64,000 nt of DNA, taken from RHKX01 sp041393495. Its GTDB lineage: Bacteria > Actinomycetota > Thermoleophilia > Solirubrobacterales > 70-9. Shown here piece after piece: positions 45,974-54,140 of this stretch; position 1 is the first letter of the stretch, and each line of letters starts with the position of its first letter. Under the pieces are notes generated by a model. The model saw nothing but the letters and a program-made list of their open reading frames with translations, made no database searches and was not told the origin of the DNA. The stretch lies in contig JAWKKA010000004.1 of NCBI GenBank assembly GCA_041393495.1, positions 108,608-172,607 on the forward strand, in the 5' to 3' direction. The position numbers were made by a program, and so were the translations under genes.

Positions 45974-46618
45974 ATGCTGCCAAGACAACCGATTGAACCT
46001 GCCCGCCGAGCCCGCGGCCGCTCCCGCCGTGACGGGCTCGTGGTGCTCGCCGTAGGCGCCTCCCTCGCCCTCGGCGGCGCCGGCGTCGCGCTGGCCGCGG
46101 CCGCCCCCGACGCTGCCACCGGCCCCGCCGAGCCCGCGGCCGCCGTTGCGGTCCTCGACCACGCCAGCCAGCTCGAGCGCTCGCTCGGCGTCGGCATCGC
46201 CCGGGCCCGCTACGCGAAGCTCTACGACGAGGCGGATCGCCTCGGCGTCGAGCCGAAGCGGGACCTCGCCGCTACCGGGGCCGGCAGGGCCGCCCTCGCG
46301 GACGGAGCCGACGCTCTCCGGAAGCGGATCGAGGCCGAGAAGAAGCGGCGCAAGGAGGCATCCTCCTACGGGACGCCCGAATCGGTCGGGGTCGACCAGT
46401 CGACCCTCGACGCGATCGCGGCCTGCGAGTCCGGTGGCGATCCGACCGCGGTCGATCCGTCCGGCACCTATCGCGGCAAGTACCAGTTCGACATGCAGAC
46501 CTGGGCGTCGGTGGGCGGCAGCGGCGACCCCGCTGCCGCACCCGAGGCCGAACAGGACTACCGCGCGGCGCTGTTGATGTCGCGCTCCGGATCGAGTCCC
46601 TGGCCGGTCTGCGGCTGA
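45974..46618 (+). CDS. Resuscitation-promoting-factor-like transglycosylase
   Basis: About 214 residues from ATG 45974; a longer frame from 45863 would start on the CRP site. A twin-Arg-rich N-terminus leads to a hydrophobic segment (LVVLAVGASLALGGAGVALA), then a coiled linker rich in Lys/Glu, and a C-terminal Rpf/lysozyme-like domain: LDAIAACESGGDP with the catalytic Glu, YRGKYQFDMQTWAS, and the closing PWPVCG cysteine. It cleaves peptidoglycan outside the cell. The CRP-like site upstream fits known regulation of rpf genes. Confidence 0.85.
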   Translation: MLPRQPIEPARRARGRSRRDGLVVLAVGASLALGGAGVALAAAAPDAATGPAEPAAAVAVLDHASQLERSLGVGIARARYAKLYDEADRLGVEPKRDLAATGAGRAALADGADALRKRIEAEKKRRKEASSYGTPESVGVDQSTLDAIAACESGGDPTAVDPSGTYRGKYQFDMQTWASVGGSGDPAAAPEAEQDYRAALLMSRSGSSPWPVCG

Positions 46619-46758
46619 GCCCGCCGTCCGCCACCACCCGGGCCATCCGAACCCCGCCATGTGCGGATCGGAGGACCCACGTCGGGCGGGCTGCGGGCGG
46701 CGCCATCGCCACCGGGTCCGCACGCCGCCTCGGGCCGCGGATGCGAGACTGAAAGCGG

Positions 46759-47589
46759 ATGAGCGAGGACCGAACGAACGAAGCGGGGTCGAAGCCGCCC
46801 GGCGATCGCATCGAGTCGGTCCGCTTCGGCGTCCCGACCCGCGGCAACCGTCGTCTCGAGCGCTTCGTCGAGCGCGCCGCCGCGGATCCGCAGGTCCGCG
46901 CCTGGTGGTATCTCCAGCAGGTCGGCTCGGAGCGGCTCGGCATGTCCGACCACTCCTGGGTCCACATCCAGATCGTCGCCAACATCGCCCTGCGGATGCT
47001 CCGGCTCGCCTGCCGCGCCGGGATCGCGACCGCGATGGTTGCCGACCACGGCATGAGCGACCGCGACTCGGAGGTCGTCGTCATCGCCGGCGCGATGCTG
47101 CACGACGCCGGCATGTCGATCCACCGCACCGATCACGAGGCCTACTCGTTGTTTCTCGCCGAGCCGAAGCTGCGCGAGCTCCTCGACGGCGTCTACGTCG
47201 AGCCGGAGCTGACCATCGTCGTCTCCGAGGCCCTGCACTGCATCATCGGCCATCGCCGCCGCGGCCGTCCCTACACGCTCGAGGCGGGCGTCGTCCGCGT
47301 CGCCGATGCGCTCGACATGGCGCAGGGACGCTCGCGGCTTCCGGTCGAGCGCGGCGACATCGGCATCCACTCGATCTCGGCCGCCGCGATCGACGAGGTC
47401 ACGATCGAGCGCGGCACCGACCGCCCGATCCGCGTCGAGATCAAGATGAACAACTCAGCCGGCATCTTCCAGGTCGACGACCTGCTCGCGACGAAGATCC
47501 GCAGCACCCCGCTCGAGGACCACATCGAGGTGATCGCCTCGGTCGAGGGCGAGACCGAGAAGCGCCTGATGCGTGAGTTCCGGATCTGA
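46759..47589 (+). CDS. HD-domain metal phosphohydrolase
   Basis: 276 residues. A histidine in the SWVHIQIVANIA helix precedes the HD pair in GAMLHDAGMSIHR; a later His lies in EALHCIIGHRRRG, and an Asp in VRVADALDMAQG, completing the usual metal set. The C-terminal 80 residues are a beta-rich extension of unknown role. HD proteins hydrolyse nucleotide or phosphodiester bonds; the substrate is unknown. Confidence 0.82.
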   Translation: MSEDRTNEAGSKPPGDRIESVRFGVPTRGNRRLERFVERAAADPQVRAWWYLQQVGSERLGMSDHSWVHIQIVANIALRMLRLACRAGIATAMVADHGMSDRDSEVVVIAGAMLHDAGMSIHRTDHEAYSLFLAEPKLRELLDGVYVEPELTIVVSEALHCIIGHRRRGRPYTLEAGVVRVADALDMAQGRSRLPVERGDIGIHSISAAAIDEVTIERGTDRPIRVEIKMNNSAGIFQVDDLLATKIRSTPLEDHIEVIASVEGETEKRLMREFRI

Positions 47590-47622
47590 CGAACCAGTGG
47601 GGGCGGGCGGGGCAAGGGCCCC

Positions 47623-47709
47623 GCGGCCGCGACTCGCTGCGCTCGCGCTGACTGGCCGCGGGACCCTCACCCCGCCCGCCCGATGACGACGCCCGCAGCG
47701 GCGTGCTGA
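47623..47709. repeat. 87-bp direct repeat, copy 1
   Basis: This copy and the one at 47725-47811 agree at 86 of 87 bases, with a 102-bp period. Each contains a stem (CGCGGCC with GGCCGCG) that could act as a terminator between the converging HD and enoyl-CoA hydratase genes. Confidence 0.85.
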
Positions 47710-47724
47710 AGGAGGGAAAGGAAC

Positions 47725-47811
47725 GCGGCCGCGACTCGCTGCGCTCGCGCTGACTGGCCGCGGGACCCTCACCCCGCCCGCCCGATGACGACTCCCGCAG
47801 CGGCGTGCTGA
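47725..47811. repeat. 87-bp direct repeat, copy 2
   Basis: Second copy; the only difference is a T for G near 47793. It ends 9 bases before the enoyl-CoA hydratase stop, so a recent duplication is confined to the intergenic gap. Confidence 0.85.
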
Positions 47812-47820
47812 GGCCGGGCG

Positions 47821-48612
47821 TCAGACGCCGGCTCCCTCGCCGCCGCGACCCTCACCGGCGGCGAAGCGGGCGGCGCCGCGGAGGCCCGCCTCGACCGACT
47901 CGAGGCCGAGTCGGGCCTCGAGCTCGAGGCTCTCGGCGAGCGGCAGCGTCGAGCCCTCGATCGCCGAGCGGCGATCCGAGAGCATCGTCCGCTGCGGGAA
48001 CCGGGCCAGGCCGGCGGCGATCTCGAGCGCGCGGTCGAGGTGGCGGCCGTCCTCGACGACCTCGGTGAGCAGCCCCCACTCGAGCGCCTCGGCGGTGTCG
48101 ATGATGCGCCCGGTCAGGATCAGGTCGAGGGCGCGGCCGAGCCCGACGATCCGTGGCAGCCGCAACGTCCCGCCGTCGATCAACGGCACACCCCAGCGGC
48201 GCTCGGGGTAGCCGAGCCTCGCGCTCCGTCCCGCGACCCGCAGGTCGCACCAGAGCGCCAGCTCGAGGCCCCCGGCAAGGCACCAGCCGCCGATCGCGGC
48301 GATCACCGGCTTGGCGGCGGTCAGCCGCGTGAAGCCCATCGGACCCTCGGGGCGGCCGGCGACCCGAGCGATGACGTCGGCGGGAACGTCGGGCCCGGCC
48401 GCCGCCAGCGCCTTCAGGTCGGCGCCGGCGCAGAAGGCCTGATCGCCGGCGCCGGTCAGGACCATCACGCGGGCTTCGTCGTCGGCCTCGAACCGGCGCA
48501 GACCGGCGAGCAGCTCGGCGGCGGTCGCGGTGTCGACCGCGTTGCGGCGCTCGGGCCGGTCGATCGTCAGGACGGCGGTCGTGTCGCGGGTCTCGTAGGC
48601 GACGAGGGCCAC
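47821..48612 (-). CDS. Enoyl-CoA hydratase/isomerase family protein
   Basis: 263 residues with the crotonase oxyanion-hole segments FCAGADLKA and AIGGWCLAGGLELALWCDL. The first catalytic Glu of hydratases (usually in GGGCELA) is present as GLEL, but the second (in YPERRWGVPL) reads as Glu-Arg; activity as hydratase or isomerase cannot be decided. It is not beside the beta-oxidation cluster. It is 32 bases after the M23 gene on the same strand. Confidence 0.88.
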   Translation of the reverse strand: MALVAYETRDTTAVLTIDRPERRNAVDTATAAELLAGLRRFEADDEARVMVLTGAGDQAFCAGADLKALAAAGPDVPADVIARVAGRPEGPMGFTRLTAAKPVIAAIGGWCLAGGLELALWCDLRVAGRSARLGYPERRWGVPLIDGGTLRLPRIVGLGRALDLILTGRIIDTAEALEWGLLTEVVEDGRHLDRALEIAAGLARFPQRTMLSDRRSAIEGSTLPLAESLELEARLGLESVEAGLRGAARFAAGEGRGGEGAGV

Positions 48613-48644
48613 GACCCGATCGTATTCGCGGCGGCCTCCGGCCG

Positions 48645-49271
48645 CTACCCGGCGGGCTGCCAGCGCCGCAACGTCGGCAACGGGTCGATCGGCGGGGCGT
48701 AGGGGCCCCTGCCGGCGCGGATCTCGAAGTGAAGGTGCGGCCCGTCGCAGGAGCCTGTGCAGCCGAGCAGGCCGACGCGCTCACCCGGCGCGAGCTGCTC
48801 GCCCGGGGCGACGCCGGCCGGCCGCTCCATGTGCATGTAGACGTAGGTGTGCCGGGCGGCCGGGTCCCAGAGCGCAGCCCAGTTGCCGCGGCCGCCGTCG
48901 CTGCCGGTCTCGAGGACCTCGGTAGCGGTCGGGGAGACGACCGGCGTCCCCGCGGGAGCGAACATGTCCTGGCCCTCGTGGAGGCGGCCGCGCTCGTCGC
49001 CGAAGCCGTTGATCGCCGTCCCGTGGTCGGCCGGGGCCGCGACCGGGCTGACCGGCTGTGCCGCCCCGGCCTCGTCGCCGAGCCGCATCCCGATGATCAG
49101 CGCTGCAACGTCCGCGGGCGATCCGGTCGGCCCGGAGCGGGGTGGGGCGCCGGTGGCCTCGCCGGTCGGCGTCGCCGCAACGGCGCTCGCGGGCGCGAGC
49201 AGCGCGAGCACGGCGACGCAGCGTGCGACGGCACGCCTCGTTACGGAGGTGTCGGATGGAGTGGCCGGCAT
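48645..49271 (-). CDS. Secreted M23-family (LytM) peptidase
   Basis: 208 residues with a signal peptide ending near VAA-TP. The zinc site is complete: H and D in LHEGQDMF and the HxH in GPHLHFEI, with the further His in YMHMERP. It would cut peptidoglycan cross-links. Two cysteines in GCTGSCDG may form a disulfide. A CRP-like site lies upstream at 49353-49368. Confidence 0.9.
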   Translation of the reverse strand: MPATPSDTSVTRRAVARCVAVLALLAPASAVAATPTGEATGAPPRSGPTGSPADVAALIIGMRLGDEAGAAQPVSPVAAPADHGTAINGFGDERGRLHEGQDMFAPAGTPVVSPTATEVLETGSDGGRGNWAALWDPAARHTYVYMHMERPAGVAPGEQLAPGERVGLLGCTGSCDGPHLHFEIRAGRGPYAPPIDPLPTLRRWQPAG

Positions 49272-49352
49272 GGCGTTTGCCCGGGCCCGCGAAGGCGGGA
49301 TTCTGCCGTGGTTCGCGGCGTCAACCCCGATACCTGCAAATCATTAAGGAAA

Positions 49353-49368
49353 CGTGAGCAAAGTCACA
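49353..49368. promoter_or_regulatory. CRP/GlxR-type binding site
   Basis: CGTGA-GCAAAG-TCACA, 9 of 10 consensus positions. On the minus strand a TTGACG at 49324-49319 is a possible -35 for the M23 gene; the site centre would be near -72, a usual class I activator position. Confidence 0.55.
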
Positions 49369-49411
49369 CGAGATACGCCGCGCTCCGCAACGAGTCCGTG
49401 CCGGCGCCAGC

Positions 49412-49572
49412 GGCGGGCCACCCGGCTACGGACGGGCGGGGCCCCGGCTACGGGCGGCGGGGCCCCCCGGCTACGAGCGGCGGGCTGCCCGGCAACGGGC
49501 GGCGGGCCACCCGGCTACGGACGGGCGGGGCCCCGGCTATGGGCGGCGGGGCCCCCCGGCTACGAGCGGCGG
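49412..49572. repeat. Tandem repeat copying the 3' end of the small membrane protein gene
   Basis: Seven 22-23 bp units read on the minus strand as CCGCCGCTCGTAGCCGG or close variants. The first unit is the true gene end with its TAG (49560-49562). TAG recurs at 49537, 49515, 49471, 49448 and 49426; the unit near 49493 has TTG instead. A higher-order 89-bp duplication (49412 and 49501) is superimposed. Confidence 0.85.
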
Positions 49573-49826
49573 ACGCGCTCGATCTGCTCGCGCATCCGCT
49601 CCTTGCGGCCGTCGAGCTTCGCCTGGATCAGCGAGAGGACGACCGGCAGGATCATGAACAGCGCGATCACGCCGAAGCAGAAGAAGGTGACGCTCTTGTC
49701 GGTCGTGCGGCCACCGGTGCCGACCCCGTCGGCGGCCAGCGCTGCCGGGGCGAGCGCGAGCGCGGCTACCGCGACGGCGGCGAGGGCCGTCGCCAGGAGG
49801 ACCCGCTTGCGATCGGGGCGTTGCAC
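49560..49826 (-). CDS. Small membrane protein
   Basis: 88 residues from GTG 49826. A hydrophobic N-terminus (about residues 9-32) ends with an ALAADG signal-cleavage-like site; a second hydrophobic helix (about 46-68, VTFFCFGVIALFMILPVVL) is followed by a highly basic tail that should stay cytoplasmic. No family is recognised. It diverges from uppP with a 45-base gap. The last codons and stop are copied in the downstream tandem repeat. Confidence 0.65.
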   Translation of the reverse strand: MQRPDRKRVLLATALAAVAVAALALAPAALAADGVGTGGRTTDKSVTFFCFGVIALFMILPVVLSLIQAKLDGRKERMREQIERVRRS

Positions 49827-49871
49827 GGCGGCTGACTCTACCGGAGGGCGGCCCCATAGCATGGCGCGCCC

Positions 49872-50687
49872 ATGTCGGTCCTCCAAGCGATCGTGCTCGG
49901 GCTCGTCCAGGGCCTGACCGAGTTCCTGCCGATCTCCTCCAGCGGACATCTGCTGATCGTTCCGGCGTTCGCGGGGTGGGAGGATCCCGGCGCCGCGTTC
50001 ACCGCCGTGATCCAGCTCGGGACGATGGCGGCCGTGCTCTCGTTCTTCCGGGTCGACCTGCTCCGGATCACCCGGGCGTGGCTGGCCGAGATCCGCGTCC
50101 CGTTCGCACAGCGCAGCGTCGAGGCGAACCTCGGCTGGTTCATCATCCTCGGCACGATCCCGATCTCGATCTTCGGGTTCCTGTTCCGCAACCAGATCGA
50201 GTCCGGCGCCCGCAGCCTCTACCTGGTCGGGACGATGCTGATCGCCTTCTCGTTCGTGATGCTCGCCGCCGAGCGCTTCGGTCGCCGCGAGCGCCCGCTC
50301 AACGCGATCAACGGCCGCGATGGCGCCTTCATCGGCGTCTGGCAGGCATTCGCGCTGATACCGGGCGTCTCGCGATCGGGGGCGACGATCTCGGCCGGGC
50401 TGTTCCGCAACTTCGACCGGACCGCGGCCGCGCGCTACTCGTTCCTGCTCTCGGTGCCCGCGATCGTGCTCAGCGGGCTCTTCGAGCTCCGCAACATCGG
50501 CGGCGAGGGCAGCGTCGGCTTCGTGCCGACCGCGGTCGCGACGGTCGTCGCCTTCCTCTCCGGCTACGCGGCGATCGCCTGGCTGCTCCGCTACCTCGCC
50601 CACCACTCGCTGGCGGTCTTCGTCGCCTACCGAATCCCGCTCGGGATCCTCGTGATCGCGCTGGCCGCAAGCGGCGCGATCAGCTGA
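49872..50687 (+). CDS. uppP: Undecaprenyl-diphosphatase (UppP/BacA)
   Basis: 271 residues with about eight membrane helices. Motif 1 is QGLTEFLPISSSGHLL (E17, S24, H26) and motif 2 is PGVSRSGATI, the two signatures of BacA/UppP. It recycles the undecaprenyl carrier lipid for peptidoglycan synthesis by dephosphorylating undecaprenyl diphosphate on the outer membrane face. No operon partner; the regulator gene follows after 240 bases. Confidence 0.95.
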   Translation: MSVLQAIVLGLVQGLTEFLPISSSGHLLIVPAFAGWEDPGAAFTAVIQLGTMAAVLSFFRVDLLRITRAWLAEIRVPFAQRSVEANLGWFIILGTIPISIFGFLFRNQIESGARSLYLVGTMLIAFSFVMLAAERFGRRERPLNAINGRDGAFIGVWQAFALIPGVSRSGATISAGLFRNFDRTAAARYSFLLSVPAIVLSGLFELRNIGGEGSVGFVPTAVATVVAFLSGYAAIAWLLRYLAHHSLAVFVAYRIPLGILVIALAASGAIS

Positions 50688-50927
50688 ACGCAGTGGACGC
50701 TCCGCCGTCGACGGGGCGGCGCACCGTTTCCGGCGACCCGACAGAATGCCGTGATCCCGCCGCCGCCGCGGTTTCGACAGGGCACCGGAGGAAGTGGACG
50801 CGAAGCCGAGGCACGCCTCCGGAGTGACCTGTGAAAATCCGGTTACCGGAGCCGAAAACCGCCCGGATCGGGGATCGGTGTCGCTACCATCGGCCGGGAG
50901 CCGATCCCTTCGCCCGATCGGCCACCG

Positions 50928-51725
50928 ATGGGTTTGACCGCTGGAACACTCCGAGTTGCGCTGATCGACCGCGACGGCGCCTTCGTCAAGACGCTCGCCA
51001 ACCGCCTCGACGCGGCCGGCTGGCAGCATCGCCTCCTCGGCGGGATCGTCCCGCTCGACGAGCTCGTCGCGATGAAGCTCAACGCGCTCGTCCTCGACAT
51101 GTCGGTACTGCCGCCCGAGGAGGCCTGGCCCTATCTCGAGCGTGTCTGCGGGATGCTGCCCGGCCTCGGGGTGGTCGTCTGCACGAACGAGTCGACCGTC
51201 GCCCAGCGGGTCCGTGGCCTCCGCCTCGGCGCCGACGACTGGATCACCAAGCCGTCGCACCCGGAAGAGGTGATGGCGCGGATCGAGGCGGTGGTCCGGC
51301 GCCGGCGGCGCAGCACGGCCGAGCCCGAGCGGGGGCCGCTCGTCGTCGGCGAGCTCGAGGTTCGCGGTGATCAGTATCAGGCGTTCGTCGCCGGCCGCAG
51401 CGCCGATCTGACCCGCCGCGAGTTCGAGCTCCTGCAGGCGCTCGCCGACGCGCAGGGAAGCGTCATCGAGCGCGGCGAGATCTACCGTCGGGTCTGGGGC
51501 TACGAGATGGCGCACGGCGATCGCTCCGTCGACGTCTTCATCCGCAAGCTCCGGATCAAGCTCGAGAGGCTCTCGCCGGGCTGGACATACATCCACACCC
51601 ACTTTGGCATCGGCTACCGCTTCGACCCCGAGCCGGTCGACGGCAGCGCCGCCGAGCCGCCGGCCGGCCCACCGGCTGCCGCCGGGCAGGGGTCGGCCGT
51701 GGCAGCGGTGGAGCCGGCCCGGTAG
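50928..51725 (+). CDS. OmpR/PhoB-family response regulator, orphan
   Basis: 265 residues. The receiver domain has acidic D14 and D16, the phospho-acceptor D57 in LVLDMSV, and K in WITKPS. The winged-helix domain ends with the typical VDVFIRKLRIKLE and HTHFGIGYRF. The C-terminal Ala/Pro tail is encoded by the first unit of a 44-bp repeat. No histidine kinase is adjacent. Its position just before pstSCAB suggests a PhoB/RegX3 role; kinase and target are not proven. ATG has no clear Shine-Dalgarno and may be leaderless. Confidence 0.85.
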   Translation: MGLTAGTLRVALIDRDGAFVKTLANRLDAAGWQHRLLGGIVPLDELVAMKLNALVLDMSVLPPEEAWPYLERVCGMLPGLGVVVCTNESTVAQRVRGLRLGADDWITKPSHPEEVMARIEAVVRRRRRSTAEPERGPLVVGELEVRGDQYQAFVAGRSADLTRREFELLQALADAQGSVIERGEIYRRVWGYEMAHGDRSVDVFIRKLRIKLERLSPGWTYIHTHFGIGYRFDPEPVDGSAAEPPAGPPAAAGQGSAVAAVEPAR

Positions 51726-51822
51726 GTCTCGCCGGGTCGGCGGTGGCAGCGGTGGAGCCGGCCCGGTAGGTCTCGCCGGGTCGGCCGTGGCAGTGGTCGA
51801 GCCGACCCTGTGGGCCCGGTGG
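51691..51822. repeat. 44-bp tandem repeat straddling the regulator stop
   Basis: Units begin at 51691, 51735 and 51779. The first holds the final codons and TAG (51723-51725) of the regulator; the second repeats the TAG at 51767-51769; the third has decayed and lost it. Confidence 0.85.
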
Positions 51823-51944
51823 GATGGGGGAGAGCACCGGCGTCCGGGGGACGCAGGGCCCCAGAATCTGCGCCGGTGGCCGATCCCGATCGGAACGGCC
51901 GTCGAACCTCTGACGGCGGGTTGGTTGATCGGCGCATCGGGGAT

Positions 51945-51966
51945 CGAGTGTCCCGCGGAACACTCG
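51945..51966. repeat. Near-palindrome, copy 2
   Basis: Arms CGAGTGT and ACACTCG flank the CCCGCGGA core shared with the copy at 29127-29148. Confidence 0.7.
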
Positions 51967-52046
51967 TGCCGAAAGTGCGTCGAATCGGACCGCCCGTCCC
52001 GCAGTCCGCCGAAACGTGCGCGTACCCGCCCATCGCGCCCTTCCCC

Positions 52047-52085
52047 GTTCACACCATTTTCACAGCAGGGGCACAGCCGCGTAAC
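52047..52085 (+). promoter_or_regulatory. Pho-like direct-repeat box upstream of pstS
   Basis: Units GTTCAC, TTTCAC, GGGCAC and CGTAAC start at 52047, 52058, 52069 and 52080, all with an 11-bp period. The first two match the Streptomyces PHO box. Within it TCACAGC-N4-GCACAGC (52060-52077) differs by one base from the direct repeat bound by mycobacterial PhoP. The shared 9-mer TTTTCACAG also occurs inverted at 50829-50837, before the regulator gene. Confidence 0.65.
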
Positions 52086-52198
52086 AACAGGCCGACCCGC
52101 CGCTGCGACGCTGCTGTCGCCCGGAGACATGTCCGGGGCGCGTCCAGGCCCGCCCCCTCCGGACGCATCCCGACCATCGACACGAGGAGTCACATTCA

Positions 52199-53164
52199 GT
52201 GAGCTCAAGCAAGCCCTTCGCAACGCTCGTCGCGACGGCGCTGCTCACCCTGGGAGTTGCTGCATGCGGCAGCGACGACAGCACCAGCAGCGACGGCGCC
52301 GGCGCAACGCCGAGCGGGCTGTCAGGGTCGCTCCGGATCGACGGCTCGAGTACCGTCGGCCCTCTCACCCAGGCGGTCGCCGAGCAGTTCAACGCCGACA
52401 ACCCCGACGTCGAGGTCTCCGTCGGCGAGTCCGGCACCGGCGGCGGCTTCGAGAAGTTCTGCGCCGGCGAGACCGTGATCAACGACGCGTCGCGTCCGGT
52501 CGAGCCCGAGGAAGAGGCTCTCTGCGAGAAGGGCGGCGTCAACTACGAGGAAGCCCAGGTCGCCAACGACGCGCTGACCGTGGTCCTCAACAACGAGAAC
52601 CCGGTCAGTTGCCTGACGGTCGACCAACTCGCCCAGATCTGGGACCCCGACAACCCGGCGAACAGCTGGTCCGACGTCGAGGGCCTGAACCCGCCGTTCG
52701 ATGCGGAGATCGAGCGGTTCGGTCCCGGCACCGACTCCGGCACGTTCGACTACTTCACCGGAGAGATCAACGGTGAGGAGGGGGTCCAGACGAAGGACTA
52801 CAACAACGTCGGCGAGGACGACAACCAGACCGTCACCGGCGTTGAAGGTTCCGAAGGCGGCATCGGCTACTTCGGCTACTCCTACTACAAGGAGAACGAA
52901 GGCAACCTGAAGGCTGCCGAGATCGACGGTGGGGACGGCTGCGTCGCCCCGTCCGAAGCGACCGTCCAGGACGGGACGTATGCGCCGCTCGGGCGCCCAT
53001 TGTTCATCTACGTGAACATGGACAAGCTCGGCAGCGACGATGCGCTGGATCCGTTCGTCCAGTACTACGTCGACAACGCCAATGACATCTCCCCGCAGGT
53101 CGGGTTCATCCCCATGACGGAGGAGCAGCAGTCAAAGGCGAAGTCGGCTGTCGCGGGCAGCTAG
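52199..53164 (+). CDS. pstS: Phosphate ABC transporter substrate-binding lipoprotein
   Basis: 321 residues from GTG 52199 after GAGGAG. The lipobox ends at C23 (LGVAAC|GSDD), with a Ser/Ala-rich linker. The phosphate pocket elements IDGSSTVGPLT, ESGTGGGF and GPGTDSGTFDY are typical of PstS. It captures phosphate at the outer face of the membrane. A Pho-like box lies upstream. Confidence 0.96.
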   Translation: MSSSKPFATLVATALLTLGVAACGSDDSTSSDGAGATPSGLSGSLRIDGSSTVGPLTQAVAEQFNADNPDVEVSVGESGTGGGFEKFCAGETVINDASRPVEPEEEALCEKGGVNYEEAQVANDALTVVLNNENPVSCLTVDQLAQIWDPDNPANSWSDVEGLNPPFDAEIERFGPGTDSGTFDYFTGEINGEEGVQTKDYNNVGEDDNQTVTGVEGSEGGIGYFGYSYYKENEGNLKAAEIDGGDGCVAPSEATVQDGTYAPLGRPLFIYVNMDKLGSDDALDPFVQYYVDNANDISPQVGFIPMTEEQQSKAKSAVAGS

Positions 53165-53180
53165 GCAGGCTGGAAGCCGA

Positions 53181-54140
53181 ATGGAAGCGAGCGACACCGC
53201 GGCCTCCGGCCCAGCGGCTCTCACGAAGCCGCGGCTGGAGGCCGCGAGTCCCCGCTACGGGGAGAAGGTGATCATCGGGTTGCTCGCGACCTGCGCCGCG
53301 ATCTCGGTGATCACCACGACGGCGATCGTCGTCTCGCTGCTCGCCCCGTCGATCGAGTTCTTCGGCGAGGTGTCAATCACGGACTTCCTGCTTGGCACCG
53401 ACTGGGGGCCGACCTTCATCCCCCCGAGCTTCGGCGTCCTCCCCATCGTCGTCGGCACGCTCAGCATCACGCTGTGGTCGCTGGTCTTTGCGATCCCGAT
53501 CGGAATCGGCTCGGCCCTGTATCTGTCCGAGTACGCGGGCCGGCGAACGCGCAAGATCGTCAAGCCGATCCTCGAGATCCTCGCCGGGGTGCCGACGGTG
53601 GCATTCGGCTTCTTCGCCCTCGTATTCATCACTCCCCAGATCGAGAAGATCTGGCCGGGGTTCCTCGGGGAGGAGCCGGGCATCTTCAGTGCGCTCGCAG
53701 GCGGCCTGGCAATCGGACTGCTGATCGTCCCGATCGTCGCCTCCGTGTCCGAGGACGCGATGGCCGCGGTTCCACACGGACTCCGTGAGGGGGCGTATGC
53801 GCTCGGAGCGACGAAGGCGAAGGTCGCCGCCAGGGTCGTCCTCCCCGCTGCGCTCTCAGGCGTCGTCGCGGCGATCATCCTTGCCACCTCCAGGGCGATC
53901 GGCGAGACGATGGTGGTGCTCTTGGCCGCGGGCAACACCCCGAACCTGACCTTCAATCCAGTCGAACCGATCCAGGCGATGACCGCGTTCATCGCGACGA
54001 CGGCGACCGGGGACATCGCGACCGGCACGATCACCTACAAGACGGTCTTCGCAGTGGCGCTTCTGCTCTTCGTCTTGACGCTGTTGATGAACGTCCTCTC
54101 GATCAAGATCGTGCGCAAGTACCGCGAGGTTTACGAATGA
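53181..54140 (+). CDS. pstC: Phosphate ABC transporter permease PstC
   Basis: 319 residues with six membrane helices. PTVAFGFFALVF and the cytoplasmic loop EGAYALGATKAKVAARVVLP, which docks PstB, are diagnostic, as is SRAIGETMVVL. It starts 16 bases after pstS and overlaps pstA by ATGA. Confidence 0.95.
   Translation: MEASDTAASGPAALTKPRLEAASPRYGEKVIIGLLATCAAISVITTTAIVVSLLAPSIEFFGEVSITDFLLGTDWGPTFIPPSFGVLPIVVGTLSITLWSLVFAIPIGIGSALYLSEYAGRRTRKIVKPILEILAGVPTVAFGFFALVFITPQIEKIWPGFLGEEPGIFSALAGGLAIGLLIVPIVASVSEDAMAAVPHGLREGAYALGATKAKVAARVVLPAALSGVVAAIILATSRAIGETMVVLLAAGNTPNLTFNPVEPIQAMTAFIATTATGDIATGTITYKTVFAVALLLFVLTLLMNVLSIKIVRKYREVYE

Larger units (their letters stand above)
51726..52198. other. 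473-base gap before pstS
   Basis: Contains the rest of the 44-bp repeat, a palindrome (51945-51966) and the Pho-like box (52047-52085). No gene is seen. Confidence 0.6.

Noticed and set aside
50829..50837. Second Pho-like box before the regulator gene
   Set aside because: Only a single inverted 9-mer matches; there are no 11-bp repeat units, so it is kept as a supporting remark and not listed as a site.
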